The position numbers were made by a program, and so were the translations under genes. 64,000 bases of DNA, from the NCBI RefSeq assembly GCF_021277265.1, contig NZ_JAJSOH010000004.1:1-64000 (forward strand). The letters run 5' to 3'. The DNA comes from Kineosporia rhizophila (lineage in GTDB: Bacteria > Actinomycetota > Actinomycetes > Actinomycetales > Kineosporiaceae). Position 1 is the stretch's first letter, and each line of letters opens with the position of its first letter. The notes below the pieces were generated by a model. That model was not told where the DNA came from. It worked only from the letters and a program-made list of their open reading frames with translations, and made no database searches. Positions 54,520 through 63,640 of this stretch are shown one piece after another.

Positions 54520-55448
54520 GCTTTCACTGCTCCATCCATGATTCCGCTGATCAGCTGCCGTCCGAAGAGGATGACAACGGCGAGCAGCGGGAGCGTGGCC
54601 ATCAGGGTGCCCGCCATGACCAGGGACTGGTCGGTGTAGTAGCCGGTGGACAACCTGGAGAGTGCGACCTGTACGGTCGGATTCTCCGGGCTGAGCGCCA
54701 CGTATGGCCAGAGGAAATCGTTCCAGTAAGTCATGAATGTGAACAGACCCAGGATCGCGGCGGCCGGGCGCAGTGCGGGAAGCACCACCGACCAGAAGAT
54801 CCGCAGGGTCGAGGCGCCGTCCACCCGGGCCGCCTCGATCAGCTCGTCCGGCACCGACTGGCTGGCGTACTGGCGCATCATGAAGACGCCGAAACCGCTG
54901 GCCAGGTAGGGCAGGATGACCGTGGCCAGGGTGCCCTGGATGCCGAGCCAGTCCATCATCATGTACAGCGGCACGGTGCCGAGCTGGATCGGCACCATCA
55001 TGGTCAGCACCACCAGGGCCAGCAGCACCCCGTTGCCGCGGAAGCGCAGCTTGGCGAAGGCGAACCCGGCCAGCGCCGAGAGGATCACCACCACGACGGT
55101 GATCGTGCCGGCCACGATGAACGAGTTCATCAGGGCCTTGGCGAACATCACGTCGGCGTTGTCGAACAGTGCCGTGAAGTTGGCGCCGAGGCGGTCTCCC
55201 GGGGTGAGCACCGGCGGGACCTGGACGATCTCGTCGTTGCGCCGGGAGGCCATGACCAGCATCCAGTACAGCGGGAACACCGACAGGATGAAGGTGATCA
55301 CGAGCACGATGTAGTTCAGCGGGCTGGCGTTGAACAGCTGGTTGTTGCTCTCGGCCACCCGGCGGCTCAGCCGCTTGCGGCCGGCCGGGGGCGGGGTGGT
55401 GCCGGTGCCCTGGGGCTCGGCGTGGATCGGGGGTGTCACCGCGGTCAT
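54516..55448 (-). CDS. cebG: Sugar ABC permease (MalG/CebG type)
   Basis: 310 aa with six membrane segments. The EAA loop ELIEAARVDGASTLRIFWSVVLP is clear and the protein ends as MalG-type permeases do (ISGIMDGAVKA). It forms the membrane channel with CebF. ATGA overlap with bglC. Confidence 0.85.
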   Translation of the reverse strand: MTAVTPPIHAEPQGTGTTPPPAGRKRLSRRVAESNNQLFNASPLNYIVLVITFILSVFPLYWMLVMASRRNDEIVQVPPVLTPGDRLGANFTALFDNADVMFAKALMNSFIVAGTITVVVVILSALAGFAFAKLRFRGNGVLLALVVLTMMVPIQLGTVPLYMMMDWLGIQGTLATVILPYLASGFGVFMMRQYASQSVPDELIEAARVDGASTLRIFWSVVLPALRPAAAILGLFTFMTYWNDFLWPYVALSPENPTVQVALSRLSTGYYTDQSLVMAGTLMATLPLLAVVILFGRQLISGIMDGAVKA

Positions 55449-55478
55449 CGCGACCGCCTCCTAACCTGGTTCAGCATC

Positions 55479-56435
55479 TCAGTCCGACCCGCCGATCCGG
55501 CGGACCAGCCAGATGTTGATGAGCGAGATGATCAGCACCAGAAGGAAGATCATCCAGGCGACGGCCCCCGCGTAACCGAACTCGAAGCGGGTGAAGCCGT
55601 TCTCGATCAGGTACATGGTCAGCGTCTGGAACTGCCGCAGCGAACCACCCTGGATGGCGCCGGCCCCCGGTGCGAACAGCAGCGGCTCGGCGAACAGCTG
55701 CACACCACCGATGATCGAGATGATCGTGGTGAACAGGATCGTCGGGCGCAGCAGCGGCAGCGTGACCGACCAGAACTGCCGGGTGCGGCTGGCGCCGTCG
55801 ATCGCCGCGGCCTCGTACAGGTCGTTGGGGATCGCCTGCATCGCGGCCAGGAAGATCAGCGCGTTGTAACCGGTCCAGCGCCAGTCGACCATCACCGAGA
55901 TGGCCAGCCAGGACGACCAGGTGTGGGCGGTCCAGTCGACCGCGTTCACACCGAACCAGCTGAGCATCCAGTTGGCGAGGCCGAAACCCTTGGCGAAGAT
56001 CATCGTGAAGATCAGCGTGACCGCGGCCACCGAGGTGACGTTGGGGATGATCACGCCGACCCGGAACAGGGTGCGGGCGCGGATCTTCCGGTTCAGCGTG
56101 ACCGCGAGCCAGAGGCCGAGCACGTACTGCGGGACGGTGGAGACCACGAAGATGCCGAGCGTGTTCTTCGCGGCGTTCCAGAACTGCTTGTCGGTCAGCA
56201 GCTTCTCGTAGTTGTCGAGACCGGTGAAGCTGTGCTCTCCGAGCAGGGGCCAGGCGTGCAGCGACACCCAGAAGGTGTAGAGCAGAGGGAAGGCCCCGAA
56301 GATCGCGAAGAGGATGAAGAACGGCGAGACGAAGGCGTAGGGGGACCCCTTGTGGTCCCACCGGCTCACGCGCATCCGCCAGGTGGGGCGGACCTTCGCG
56401 GGAGCCGGTGGAACCGGGGTGAGCGTGTTAGACAC
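55479..56435 (-). CDS. cebF: Sugar ABC permease (MalF/CebF type)
   Basis: 318 aa, six membrane segments and the EAA loop DLYEAAAIDGASRTRQFWSVTLPLL. GTG start overlaps the end of cebE by 8 nt. The ATPase is missing from this locus, as in Streptomyces, where the shared MsiK ATPase serves the CebEFG importer. Confidence 0.85.
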   Translation of the reverse strand: MSNTLTPVPPAPAKVRPTWRMRVSRWDHKGSPYAFVSPFFILFAIFGAFPLLYTFWVSLHAWPLLGEHSFTGLDNYEKLLTDKQFWNAAKNTLGIFVVSTVPQYVLGLWLAVTLNRKIRARTLFRVGVIIPNVTSVAAVTLIFTMIFAKGFGLANWMLSWFGVNAVDWTAHTWSSWLAISVMVDWRWTGYNALIFLAAMQAIPNDLYEAAAIDGASRTRQFWSVTLPLLRPTILFTTIISIIGGVQLFAEPLLFAPGAGAIQGGSLRQFQTLTMYLIENGFTRFEFGYAGAVAWMIFLLVLIISLINIWLVRRIGGSD

Positions 56436-57777
56436 CCGCCGCGGCCTTGGCGTGCTCGATGGCAGCGGTCCAGCCTTCGGCAGCGCTCTGCTGACCCTGC
56501 TCGATGGCCCGCAGGTCGTTCTCGATCACGTCACGCACGGCCTGGTTCTTGGCGCCCAGGTAGACCGGCTTGAGGCTGGCCGCACCCTTGACGAAGATCT
56601 CCCCGACCGGGGCGTCGCTGAAGTACTCGTTCTTGAACGCGGCCAGCGCCGGGTCCTTGTGCGCCTCGGGCGAGGACGGCAGAACACCCTCGGCCTTGAA
56701 CGCCTCGATCTGGCTGTCCGCGGTGGTCAGGAACTTGGCCAGGGCGACGGCCTCCTCCTGGTGCTTGCTCTGCGTGGGAACGGCCAGGAACGAGCCGCCC
56801 CAGCTGCCGCTGCCACCGGGCACCGAGGCGATGTCCCACTTGCCCTCACCGGCGTCGCCGGCCTGGCCGGAGATGTAGCCGGTCATCCAGGACGGGCAGG
56901 CGATGGTGGCGAAGCCGCTGTTCTTGAAGCCCGCGTCCCACTCACCGGTGAACGACTTCAGGTTGGCCGAGAGGCCCGCGTCCAGCAGCTTGTTCGTGGT
57001 GTCCCAGGCGGCCTTGATGGACGGGTTGCTCTCCATCGCGAAGTTGTTCTCGCGGTCGAAGTACGTGTAGCCGGGGTTGGCGCCCGCGGTCTGCATCAGG
57101 ATCGAGTTGTAGGTGTTCGTGGCCGAGTCGACGAACTTGGCGTCCTTGGCGGCGCCCTTCTTGCCGGCCTCGAAGTCCTTACCGACCTCGATGTAGTCCT
57201 CCCAGGTGGGCCAGAGCGCGGAGACCTCTTCGCGGTCGGTCGGCAGACCGGCCTCCTTGAACAGGTCGGTGCGGTAGCACATGGCCAGACCGCCCACGTC
57301 GGTGCCCAGACCGATGGTCTGCTTGCCGTCGGCGGTGGTGCCCTGGGCGTACTTCCAGTCCAGCCAGTTGCTCTTGATCTCCTCGGAGCCGTGCTCCTGG
57401 AAGTTCACGAACTTGTCCGGGGCCTGGAGGAACTGGACGATCGCGCCCTCCTCGATGGCGACCACGTCGCCGGCACCGCTGCCGGCCGCGATCCGCTGGG
57501 TCAGGGCGTTGGTGTACTTGCCCAGGTCACCCTCGTTGGACTCGACGATCTTGATGTTCGGGTTGTCGGCCTGGTACTTCTTGAAGAGCTCTTCGTAGCC
57601 GAACCGGCCGAAGGTCGAGACCTTCAGCGTGACCTGGCCGTCCGAGCCGGCGTCGCCGCCCTCGTCGTCACTGCCGCACGCGGCCATGGTCAGAGCGATA
57701 CCCGCGACCGCGACCACTGCCAGCATCCGCCGGCCGGTGCGGGGCGCCCGTGGCGCCCGGGACATGGAGGGGCTCAT
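56428..57777 (-). CDS. cebE: Cello-oligosaccharide-binding lipoprotein
   Basis: 449 aa. Twin-Arg/Lys N terminus, hydrophobic stretch and lipobox MAAC with Cys34. Family-1 sugar-binding features follow, including YEELFKKYQADNPNIKIVESNEGD and the C-terminal LAKFLTTADSQIEAF. ATG 57777 has AAAGGAG 6 nt upstream; a GTG at 57834 would fall inside an operator. First gene of the cebEFG-bglC-cebR unit. Confidence 0.85.
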   Translation of the reverse strand: MSPSMSRAPRAPRTGRRMLAVVAVAGIALTMAACGSDDEGGDAGSDGQVTLKVSTFGRFGYEELFKKYQADNPNIKIVESNEGDLGKYTNALTQRIAAGSGAGDVVAIEEGAIVQFLQAPDKFVNFQEHGSEEIKSNWLDWKYAQGTTADGKQTIGLGTDVGGLAMCYRTDLFKEAGLPTDREEVSALWPTWEDYIEVGKDFEAGKKGAAKDAKFVDSATNTYNSILMQTAGANPGYTYFDRENNFAMESNPSIKAAWDTTNKLLDAGLSANLKSFTGEWDAGFKNSGFATIACPSWMTGYISGQAGDAGEGKWDIASVPGGSGSWGGSFLAVPTQSKHQEEAVALAKFLTTADSQIEAFKAEGVLPSSPEAHKDPALAAFKNEYFSDAPVGEIFVKGAASLKPVYLGAKNQAVRDVIENDLRAIEQGQQSAAEGWTAAIEHAKAAAGV

Positions 57778-57819
57778 GGCTTTCTCCTTTCGGGGCCTCT
57801 TCGACCCGAGGAACGTCTG

Positions 57820-57833
57820 TGGGAGCGCTCCCA
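57820..57833. promoter_or_regulatory. CebR operator 1
   Basis: TGGGAGCGCTCCCA, a perfect palindrome identical to the CebR operator of Streptomyces, 43 nt upstream of the cebE start. Confidence 0.9.
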
Positions 57834-57871
57834 AAGGTGCGCCCTCGGTCTGGGTGGCGTCAAGGGGTCTG

Positions 57872-57885
57872 TGGGAACGCTCCCA
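57872..57885. promoter_or_regulatory. CebR operator 2
   Basis: TGGGAACGCTCCCA, one base different from operator 1 and placed 52 bp further upstream (about five helical turns), which would let two repressor dimers bind the same DNA face. Confidence 0.85.
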
Positions 57886-58346
57886 TGACGTTACTTAGTT
57901 GTAATGATTTGGGACGCCGGTGAGGACGACCGCTGTCCGGCGCGGCTATCGCTGTCTCAAAGACGTTTTTACTGAACAGTTTTCGGCCAACGTCGGCCGG
58001 TTTTGGAACCTAAGGGCTTGATCGCGGCGTCGGACGCTGAGGTATCGGCGGCCCCGCTGTCTTCATGCTCCGTTCGGGCGCCGTTTGTGTCCGTTTGCCT
58101 GCGCGTTGATCTTGATTGGCCAGGACTCTGTTCTGCGTCGACAGTCCGTCTTGTTTCGATGTGCGTCGCGCCGAGCCTCACCTTGGACGGAGCCGGTGAG
58201 CGGCGTGGCCACCCTCGTTGATCTGCCCTCCCATCCCGGAAAAGGGCCCTCCACCTGCAGTTCCGCATTCTGTCGGTGGTCGCGTCTAGTCTGTTCATGT
58301 CGCGGTGGGGGCCGCACGGAAGTGCTTGCTACAAGGGGGTTTTGAG
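57886..58346. other. Gene-free divergent region, 461 bp
   Basis: Lies between the cebE operators and the DUF222 gene. It is less GC-rich than the genes around it. I see no convincing open frame, RNA or repeat in it. Confidence 0.5.
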
Positions 58347-61300
58347 GTGAGCGCACTTGCTGACGGAAAGTTCGAGCAACGTGTCCCCGGCCTGGCGCTG
58401 GGGGTAAGCGAATGGCTGCTGGAGGAACTGGAAGCCCTCGCCATGCCGCAGAGTCCGCCTGAGCCAGGGAATCTGGGTGCGGCGGGCGGATCGAGCGAGT
58501 CGTCTCCGTCCAGCAGCCCCTCTGACTACGGCCACTCTCCTCAGCCCACTCCTTCTAGTCAGCCCACCCCTTCTACCCAGCCCAGCCCTCCTGCCCAGCC
58601 TGCCTGTCCTGCTCAGCCCAGCCCTTCTGTTCAGCCTGGCCGTTCTACCCAGGTCGGCTCTTCTGGCCAACCCGGTCCTTCTGCCCAGCCTGCCCGTCCT
58701 GGTCAGCCCACTCCTTCGGGTCGGCCCACCTCTTCTACCCAGCCCAGCCCTCCTGCCCGGCCTGCCCGTCCTGCCCGTCCTGCTCAGCCCAGCCCTTCTG
58801 TTCAGCCTGGCCGTTCTGCCCAGGTCGGCTCCTCTCGCCAGCCTGGCCGTTCTGCCCGGCCCGGCTCTTCTGCCCGGTCCGGCTCTGCACCTGATGCCTG
58901 GGTCACTGGCCTGCTGGCAAGAGAGCTGGTGATGCGGCGGCTGCAGGCGGCGCAGATGCGTTCGCTGGTAGCGGCGGTCGAGGCGATGCCGGTGGCCCGG
59001 CGCCGGGGTTCGCGGGCGGGGCGGCAGCCCGTGGGCCAGAACCAGCCGGAGTCCAACGGCGCTCTGGGCAGCCGGGAGCACGAAGAAGACCCGGATGGTG
59101 GGCAGAACCAGAACGGCGGCGAACTGGAGGATTCCGCGCAGCTGATCTCGTCCCGCAAGTTGGTGTCATCGCGTCTGGCGCCGGAGTTGAACCGTCATCC
59201 CCTCTCGGCCGCAGGCGATGTGCAGGAGGCGATCGGCCTGGTGCGTGATCTGCCGCGAGTCTTCGCCCTGCTGGAACAGGGGCGTCTCGATGGTGATCGG
59301 GCCCGCCTGGTCACGCGCCGGTTGCACGGTGCCTGTGAGCGCTACCCGCAGTTGCGGCCGGCCAATGAGCAGTGGCTGCTGCTGGAGGCCATGGTCGCCG
59401 CGCAGGCGCCCGATCTGACGTACGGGCAACTGGACCGGCTGATCAAGCTTCTGCTGCAGCAGCTTGATCCGGACGGTGGCGCGGCCCGCCATGCGCAGGC
59501 CTTGCGGGGCCGGAACGTGCAGGTGCAGCCCCAGCCCGACGGAATGGCTCTGGTGACAGCCCTCATCTCCGCGGAGGCCGGTCAACTGCTCGACGGTTTC
59601 CTGGATGCAGCAGCCGATGCGGCGCGGGATCGGGCTGAGGCCGAAGGTCTTCCGGATGAGCGCACGCATGATCAGCGGCGGGCGGATGTACTGGCGATGC
59701 TGGTGCAGGCGTTGTCGGAAGGGCTGCACATTCCGTTGGTTCCGGACCCTCGGCATGAGAACGACGACGAGGAGTTCCACGCCCAGCCCACCGCCCAGCC
59801 CACCGCCCAGCCCACCGCCCAGCCCACGGGTGAGCCCGCGAGTAAGTCCGCCGCTCAGCTCGCGGGTAAGCCCGCGAATAAGTCCGCCGCCCAGTTCACG
59901 GGTGAGCCCACGGGTGAGTCCGCCGCTCAGCCCGCCGGTGAGTCCGCCGCTCAGCCCGTCGGTTGCTCCGCTGGTCAGCGTGCTGGGCAGCCCGGTGACG
60001 AACCGGATCACGTGCCGGGTGACGTGCCGGGTCGTACGCCGGGTGACGCGCGTGCTGGCTGCTCGGCCGAAAAGCCCACAGAAGAGCCTGGTCGGGAGCC
60101 CGGCCAGGATGGAAGCAGAGGCGGCAACCGGGTGGATGTCCGGGGGCATGCCGGGGCGCATGCTCCAGGGCCGATCGGAGAAGGCGGCCAGGCCGGAGGG
60201 CAAGGCGGATCCTCACAAGACCAGCCGGAAAGCCTTTCAGGCCAGTCCGTCCCGGACTCCTTCCGGCGCCGTCCGCAGGAAGACCAGCAGACCCCTGCCG
60301 CCAACCTCCACCACGACATGACGACCTTGGGATTCGCGCCGGTGCCAGAGGGCTTGATGCCGGCCTGGTGGCGCATCCCCGACCTGCCCCGGGTCAAAGG
60401 CCGCGGCCCACACCTCGTGGTCACCATCACCGACACCACACTCCTGGGCCTGGATCAGATCCCCGGATTGCTGCAGGGTCACGGTGTGATCAGCGCCGAG
60501 CAAGCCCGCCGACTGGCCGTCGCTCCGAGTCAGGTCACCCTCCTGGTCCTACCCGGAGCCTGCGCCCAACCCAACTCGCACTCCCACATGCACACTGACG
60601 CCCGCGCTGACGCACCTGCCCACGCTGAAGCGGACGGAATGCCCCCACCGACCGCCGATCACAGCGCCGACTCACACGACTTCGGGGGGCAGGAGCATCC
60701 GGGAAACAGCCAGAGACCGGGCAGACCGGATGATCCAACGGCCGCACCACCATGCCCAGTCGGCCTGGATCACGACCAACCCCGGACCAGCCGTTACCGG
60801 CCTGGCCGCACACTCACCAACCAGGTCACCGCCCGCTACCCGACCTGCACCTTCCCCGGCTGCACCACGCCCGCCAGCCGCTGTGATCTGGACCATCTCA
60901 GGCCTTTTCGGCAGGGTGGGCTCTCCTGCGCCTGCAACATGCACCCAGCGTGCCGGGGCCACCATCGCCTCAAGACCTTCGCCCACTGGCACGCCCGGCC
61001 AGCCCGCCCCGACGAGCCCTACCCGCCCGGCACCATCATCTGGACCACGCCTGACGGCACCGATCACCCCAGCCCGCCACCCCTCCTGCCCGGGATGCCG
61101 GGCTGGACCCTGCCCATCCGCACCCCGGACTACCCCGCACAGCCCGAGAGCCTGACCCGCATCGACCTCATGCCCTCCGCCGAACGCACCGCCCGCCGTA
61201 CCAACCGCTGGGCCCGAGCCTTGCAATGGCAGGCAGACCAGCAAGACCGCCAACGCCGAGCCGCGCTCAAGCAAGCAGCCAGGCAAGCAGCGAAGGCTGC

Positions 61301-61394
61301 AGCCGCACTCCGCCCGCCTCTGGCCCGGCCCAAGCACGCTCCCTGGGGTGAGTCCACTGGTGTGTACCCCGAATACGGGGAGCCGACCTTTTAA
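58347..61394 (+). CDS. Oversized DUF222 (13E12-family) HNH endonuclease-like protein
   Basis: 1015 aa, about twice the usual length. The DUF222 core lies at about 190-470 (LIKLLLQQLDPDGGAARHAQALRGRNV, MALVTALISAEAGQLLDGFLDAAADAARDRA). The C-terminal HNH (about 835-880) has CTFPGC, CDLDHLRPFRQGG, then N-x-x-PACRGHHRLK, with the metal-binding Cys and His present. Two low-complexity inserts are Pro/Ser/Gln (about 60-180) and Ala/Gln/Pro (about 475-560). GTG 58347 follows AAGGGGG by 7 nt. The family is the REP13E12 repeat family of mycobacteria, often multi-copy; function is unproven. Both HNH and DUF222 look intact. Confidence 0.9.
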   Translation: MSALADGKFEQRVPGLALGVSEWLLEELEALAMPQSPPEPGNLGAAGGSSESSPSSSPSDYGHSPQPTPSSQPTPSTQPSPPAQPACPAQPSPSVQPGRSTQVGSSGQPGPSAQPARPGQPTPSGRPTSSTQPSPPARPARPARPAQPSPSVQPGRSAQVGSSRQPGRSARPGSSARSGSAPDAWVTGLLARELVMRRLQAAQMRSLVAAVEAMPVARRRGSRAGRQPVGQNQPESNGALGSREHEEDPDGGQNQNGGELEDSAQLISSRKLVSSRLAPELNRHPLSAAGDVQEAIGLVRDLPRVFALLEQGRLDGDRARLVTRRLHGACERYPQLRPANEQWLLLEAMVAAQAPDLTYGQLDRLIKLLLQQLDPDGGAARHAQALRGRNVQVQPQPDGMALVTALISAEAGQLLDGFLDAAADAARDRAEAEGLPDERTHDQRRADVLAMLVQALSEGLHIPLVPDPRHENDDEEFHAQPTAQPTAQPTAQPTGEPASKSAAQLAGKPANKSAAQFTGEPTGESAAQPAGESAAQPVGCSAGQRAGQPGDEPDHVPGDVPGRTPGDARAGCSAEKPTEEPGREPGQDGSRGGNRVDVRGHAGAHAPGPIGEGGQAGGQGGSSQDQPESLSGQSVPDSFRRRPQEDQQTPAANLHHDMTTLGFAPVPEGLMPAWWRIPDLPRVKGRGPHLVVTITDTTLLGLDQIPGLLQGHGVISAEQARRLAVAPSQVTLLVLPGACAQPNSHSHMHTDARADAPAHAEADGMPPPTADHSADSHDFGGQEHPGNSQRPGRPDDPTAAPPCPVGLDHDQPRTSRYRPGRTLTNQVTARYPTCTFPGCTTPASRCDLDHLRPFRQGGLSCACNMHPACRGHHRLKTFAHWHARPARPDEPYPPGTIIWTTPDGTDHPSPPPLLPGMPGWTLPIRTPDYPAQPESLTRIDLMPSAERTARRTNRWARALQWQADQQDRQRRAALKQAARQAAKAAAALRPPLARPKHAPWGESTGVYPEYGEPTF
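58537..58880 (+). repeat. Pro/Ser/Gln-coding minisatellite with an internal duplication
   Basis: Degenerate 12-15-nt units (CAGCCCAGCCCTTCT type). A block at about 58564-58673 recurs nearly unchanged at about 58735-58840 (shared stretches such as CAGCCCTTCTGTTCAGCCTG), about 170-180 nt apart, which indicates recent in-frame duplication. Confidence 0.8.
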
Positions 61395-61414
61395 CGCCTT
61401 GCCTGACGCCTTGC

Positions 61415-62024
61415 CTGGACCAGTGACGAACAGCCACAGGGTGGGGGTGCGCCGCCCACCGTCGATGAGCATCCGCACCGCGGCGAAGACGTCCTGCCTA
61501 ATGCCCCGCCGCGTGACGCCCTGCCTGGTGCCCTGCCTGGTGCCCTGCCTGGACCGGTGACCAGCAGGCACGGGGTGGGGGGCGCCGTCCGCCAGCGATG
61601 AGTATCCGCACCGCGGCGAAGGCGCTTTACCTGATGCCCGGCCGTCTGATGCCCAGCCGCGTGACGTCCTGTCTGAGGCCCTGCCTGGTGCCCTGCCTGG
61701 ACCGGTGACCAGCAGCCACGGGGTGGGGGTGCGCCGCTCGCCGGCGATGAGCATCCGTGCCGCGGCGAAGGCGCCTTGCCTGATGCCCCGCCGTCTGATG
61801 CCCCGCCGCGTGATGGCCTGCCTGACGCCCTGCCTGGACCGATGACCAGCAGCCACAGGGTGGGGGTGCGCCGCCCGCCGTTGCTGAGCATCCGCACCGC
61901 GGCGAAGGCGCCCTGCCCGATGCTCCGCCTGACGCCCTGCCTGGACCGGTAACCAGCAGCCACAGGGGTGGGATGCGCCGCCTGCCGTTGCTGAGCATCC
62001 GCACCGCGGCGAAGACGCCCTGCT
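61415..62024. repeat. Five-copy intergenic repeat array (about 80-nt core)
   Basis: Cores begin CTGGACC at about 61415, 61549, 61697, 61834 and 61941, each running about 80 nt through CAGCAGCCACGGGGTGGG, GCGCCGCC and GAGCATCCGCACCGCGGCGA. Between cores are variable numbers of 11-15-nt units of the type CTGATGCCCCGCCG and CTGACGCCCTGC, giving spacings of 134, 148, 137 and 107 nt. The array directly follows the DUF222 stop, and short-unit tracts extend on both sides (61394-62075). Not CRISPR: the intervals are themselves repetitive. Confidence 0.9.
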
Positions 62025-62126
62025 CGATGCCCCACCGCCTGACGCCTTGCCTGACGCCTTGCCTGACGCCCGGCCTCGCCGCGACATGCCCTTACATGCC
62101 ACTGCGTACCGCTGAATTCCGTCCCC

Positions 62127-62870
62127 TCAGTTGGCCCCGAGCCGTGCCAGCCATGCGACCGCCGCGCCCACGTCGTCCACGGTCTCCACCGACTCCGGCA
62201 GGGCCGGGCGCTGAACCATGATTACTTCGATGCCCCGCTCACGGGCCGCGGTGAGCTTGGCCGCCGTCATCGGTCCGCCGCTGTTCTTGGTCACGAGCTT
62301 GTGGACGTCCTTGGCGGCGAAGAGTCTCCGCTCGCCTTCCAGGGTGAAAGGGCCACGATCGAGCAGGATCTCGCAGTGGTCCGGTAGTTCGCCGTCCGGC
62401 CGTTCCACGGCCCGCATGATGAACCGCTGGGGGAGGCCGGCGAAGGCGGAGGTCTCTTGGCGGCCGGTGGTGACGAGGACGTTGGTGTGTGGGGGGAGGG
62501 GGGCTATCTGGGCTGCGGCTGCGGGGATGTCCGGCGTGAGAGTCCAGTTGTCGCCCGGGGCGGGGTGCCAGGCGGGTCGGTGCAGGACGAGCAGAGGGGT
62601 CTCGGTGGTGCGGCAGGCGGCGGCCGCGTTGGCCGTGATGCGTTCGGCGAAGGGGTGGGTTGCGTCGACTACGGCGAAGATTCCCTCGGTCCGTAGATAC
62701 TCGGCCAGCCCGGCCGCCCCGCCGAACCCTCCTACGCGAAGATCGCCCACTGGAAGCCGAGGCGACGAAACGCGTCCCGCGAGCGACGAGACCACCGAGA
62801 GGCCACCCGTCATCAATTCTGAGGCCAGCAGGCGACCTTCGCCGGTGCCGCCCAGAATCAGGACCTTCAT
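62127..62870 (-). CDS. cobK: Precorrin-6A reductase
   Basis: 247 aa. N-terminal ILGGTGEGRLLASEL, VVDATHPFAERITANAA, and the C-terminal TKNSGGPMTAAKLTAARERGIEVIMVQRP are diagnostic of CobK/CbiJ, which reduces precorrin-6A with NADPH in aerobic cobalamin synthesis. ATG 62870 shares one base with the cobF stop (TGATG). Confidence 0.95.
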   Translation of the reverse strand: MKVLILGGTGEGRLLASELMTGGLSVVSSLAGRVSSPRLPVGDLRVGGFGGAAGLAEYLRTEGIFAVVDATHPFAERITANAAAACRTTETPLLVLHRPAWHPAPGDNWTLTPDIPAAAAQIAPLPPHTNVLVTTGRQETSAFAGLPQRFIMRAVERPDGELPDHCEILLDRGPFTLEGERRLFAAKDVHKLVTKNSGGPMTAAKLTAARERGIEVIMVQRPALPESVETVDDVGAAVAWLARLGAN

Positions 62871-63640
62871 CAGGCCCTGCGCCGCCGCAACAGGTAGGTG
62901 TCCATGACCCAGCCCTTGCGTTCCCGGGCCTCGGCGCGAGCCTGAACGATCTGCGGGCCGACCTCCGTCACCGGGCCGGAGAAGAGCATCTCGTCCCTGG
63001 TGCCCAGGTAGGCGCCCCAGAAGATGTCCACGTCGGGGTCGGTGACCTGGGTGAAGGCGCACTCGCCGTCGAGCATGACCACCACGTTGTCCTGCCCGGC
63101 GGGCATTCCCTCGGCGAGCAGTCGCCCCGGGGTGATGTGGATGGGCTCGCCGATCCGGTTCAGCGGGATGCGGTGGCGGGCGGTGAGGGCGTGCAGGCTG
63201 CTTACTCCGGGAATGACGTCCCACTTGAAGGCGACGTTGCCGCGGGCGGTCAGTTCCTCGACGATGCGGATGGTTCCGTCGTAGAGCGAGGGGTCGCCCC
63301 AGACGAGAATGGCGCCGACGCCGTCCTCCTCGAGTTCTTCGGCGATCATCCGCTCGAAGATCTCGGCGCGTCGGTGGTGCCAGTCCTTCACCGCCTCGCC
63401 GTAGGCGGCGGCGGTGCGGTCGCGCTCGGGGTCGGTGGCCTGGACGAAACGGTAGTCGGTGCCCGAGGTTCCGCTGATGTGGCGCTCGCAGATCTCGCGG
63501 CGCAGCTGGATCAGGTCGTCCTTGGCGCTGCCCTTGTCGATCAGGAAGAACACGTCCACCGTGTTCAGGGCCTTGATGGCCTGGACGGTGACGTAGTCGG
63601 GGTCGCCGGCCCCGACCCCGATGAGCAGTACTTTCCGCAT
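62870..63640 (-). CDS. cobF: Precorrin-6A synthase (deacetylating)
   Basis: 256 aa. SAM-dependent tetrapyrrole-methylase fold: VLLIGVGAGDPDYVTVQAIKAL, WGDPSLYDGTIRIVEEL, VIPGVSSLHAL. The CobF branch is indicated by DKGSAKDDLIQLRREICERH and the C-terminal RKGWVMDTYLLRRR. It methylates C-1 of precorrin-5 with loss of acetate. ATG 63640 shares one base with the cobM stop (TAATG). Confidence 0.95.
   Translation of the reverse strand: MRKVLLIGVGAGDPDYVTVQAIKALNTVDVFFLIDKGSAKDDLIQLRREICERHISGTSGTDYRFVQATDPERDRTAAAYGEAVKDWHHRRAEIFERMIAEELEEDGVGAILVWGDPSLYDGTIRIVEELTARGNVAFKWDVIPGVSSLHALTARHRIPLNRIGEPIHITPGRLLAEGMPAGQDNVVVMLDGECAFTQVTDPDVDIFWGAYLGTRDEMLFSGPVTEVGPQIVQARAEARERKGWVMDTYLLRRRRA

Noticed and set aside
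61415..62024. CRISPR array
   Set aside because: Repeat cores are about 80 nt, far too long, and the intervals are short tandem units rather than unique spacers; no cas genes are present.
60672..62102. A 476-codon minus-strand frame running through the repeat array
   Set aside because: It consists of translations of the repeat units (RRTPTPWLLVTGPGRA-like) and antisense of the DUF222 gene; several frames are open across the array for the same reason.
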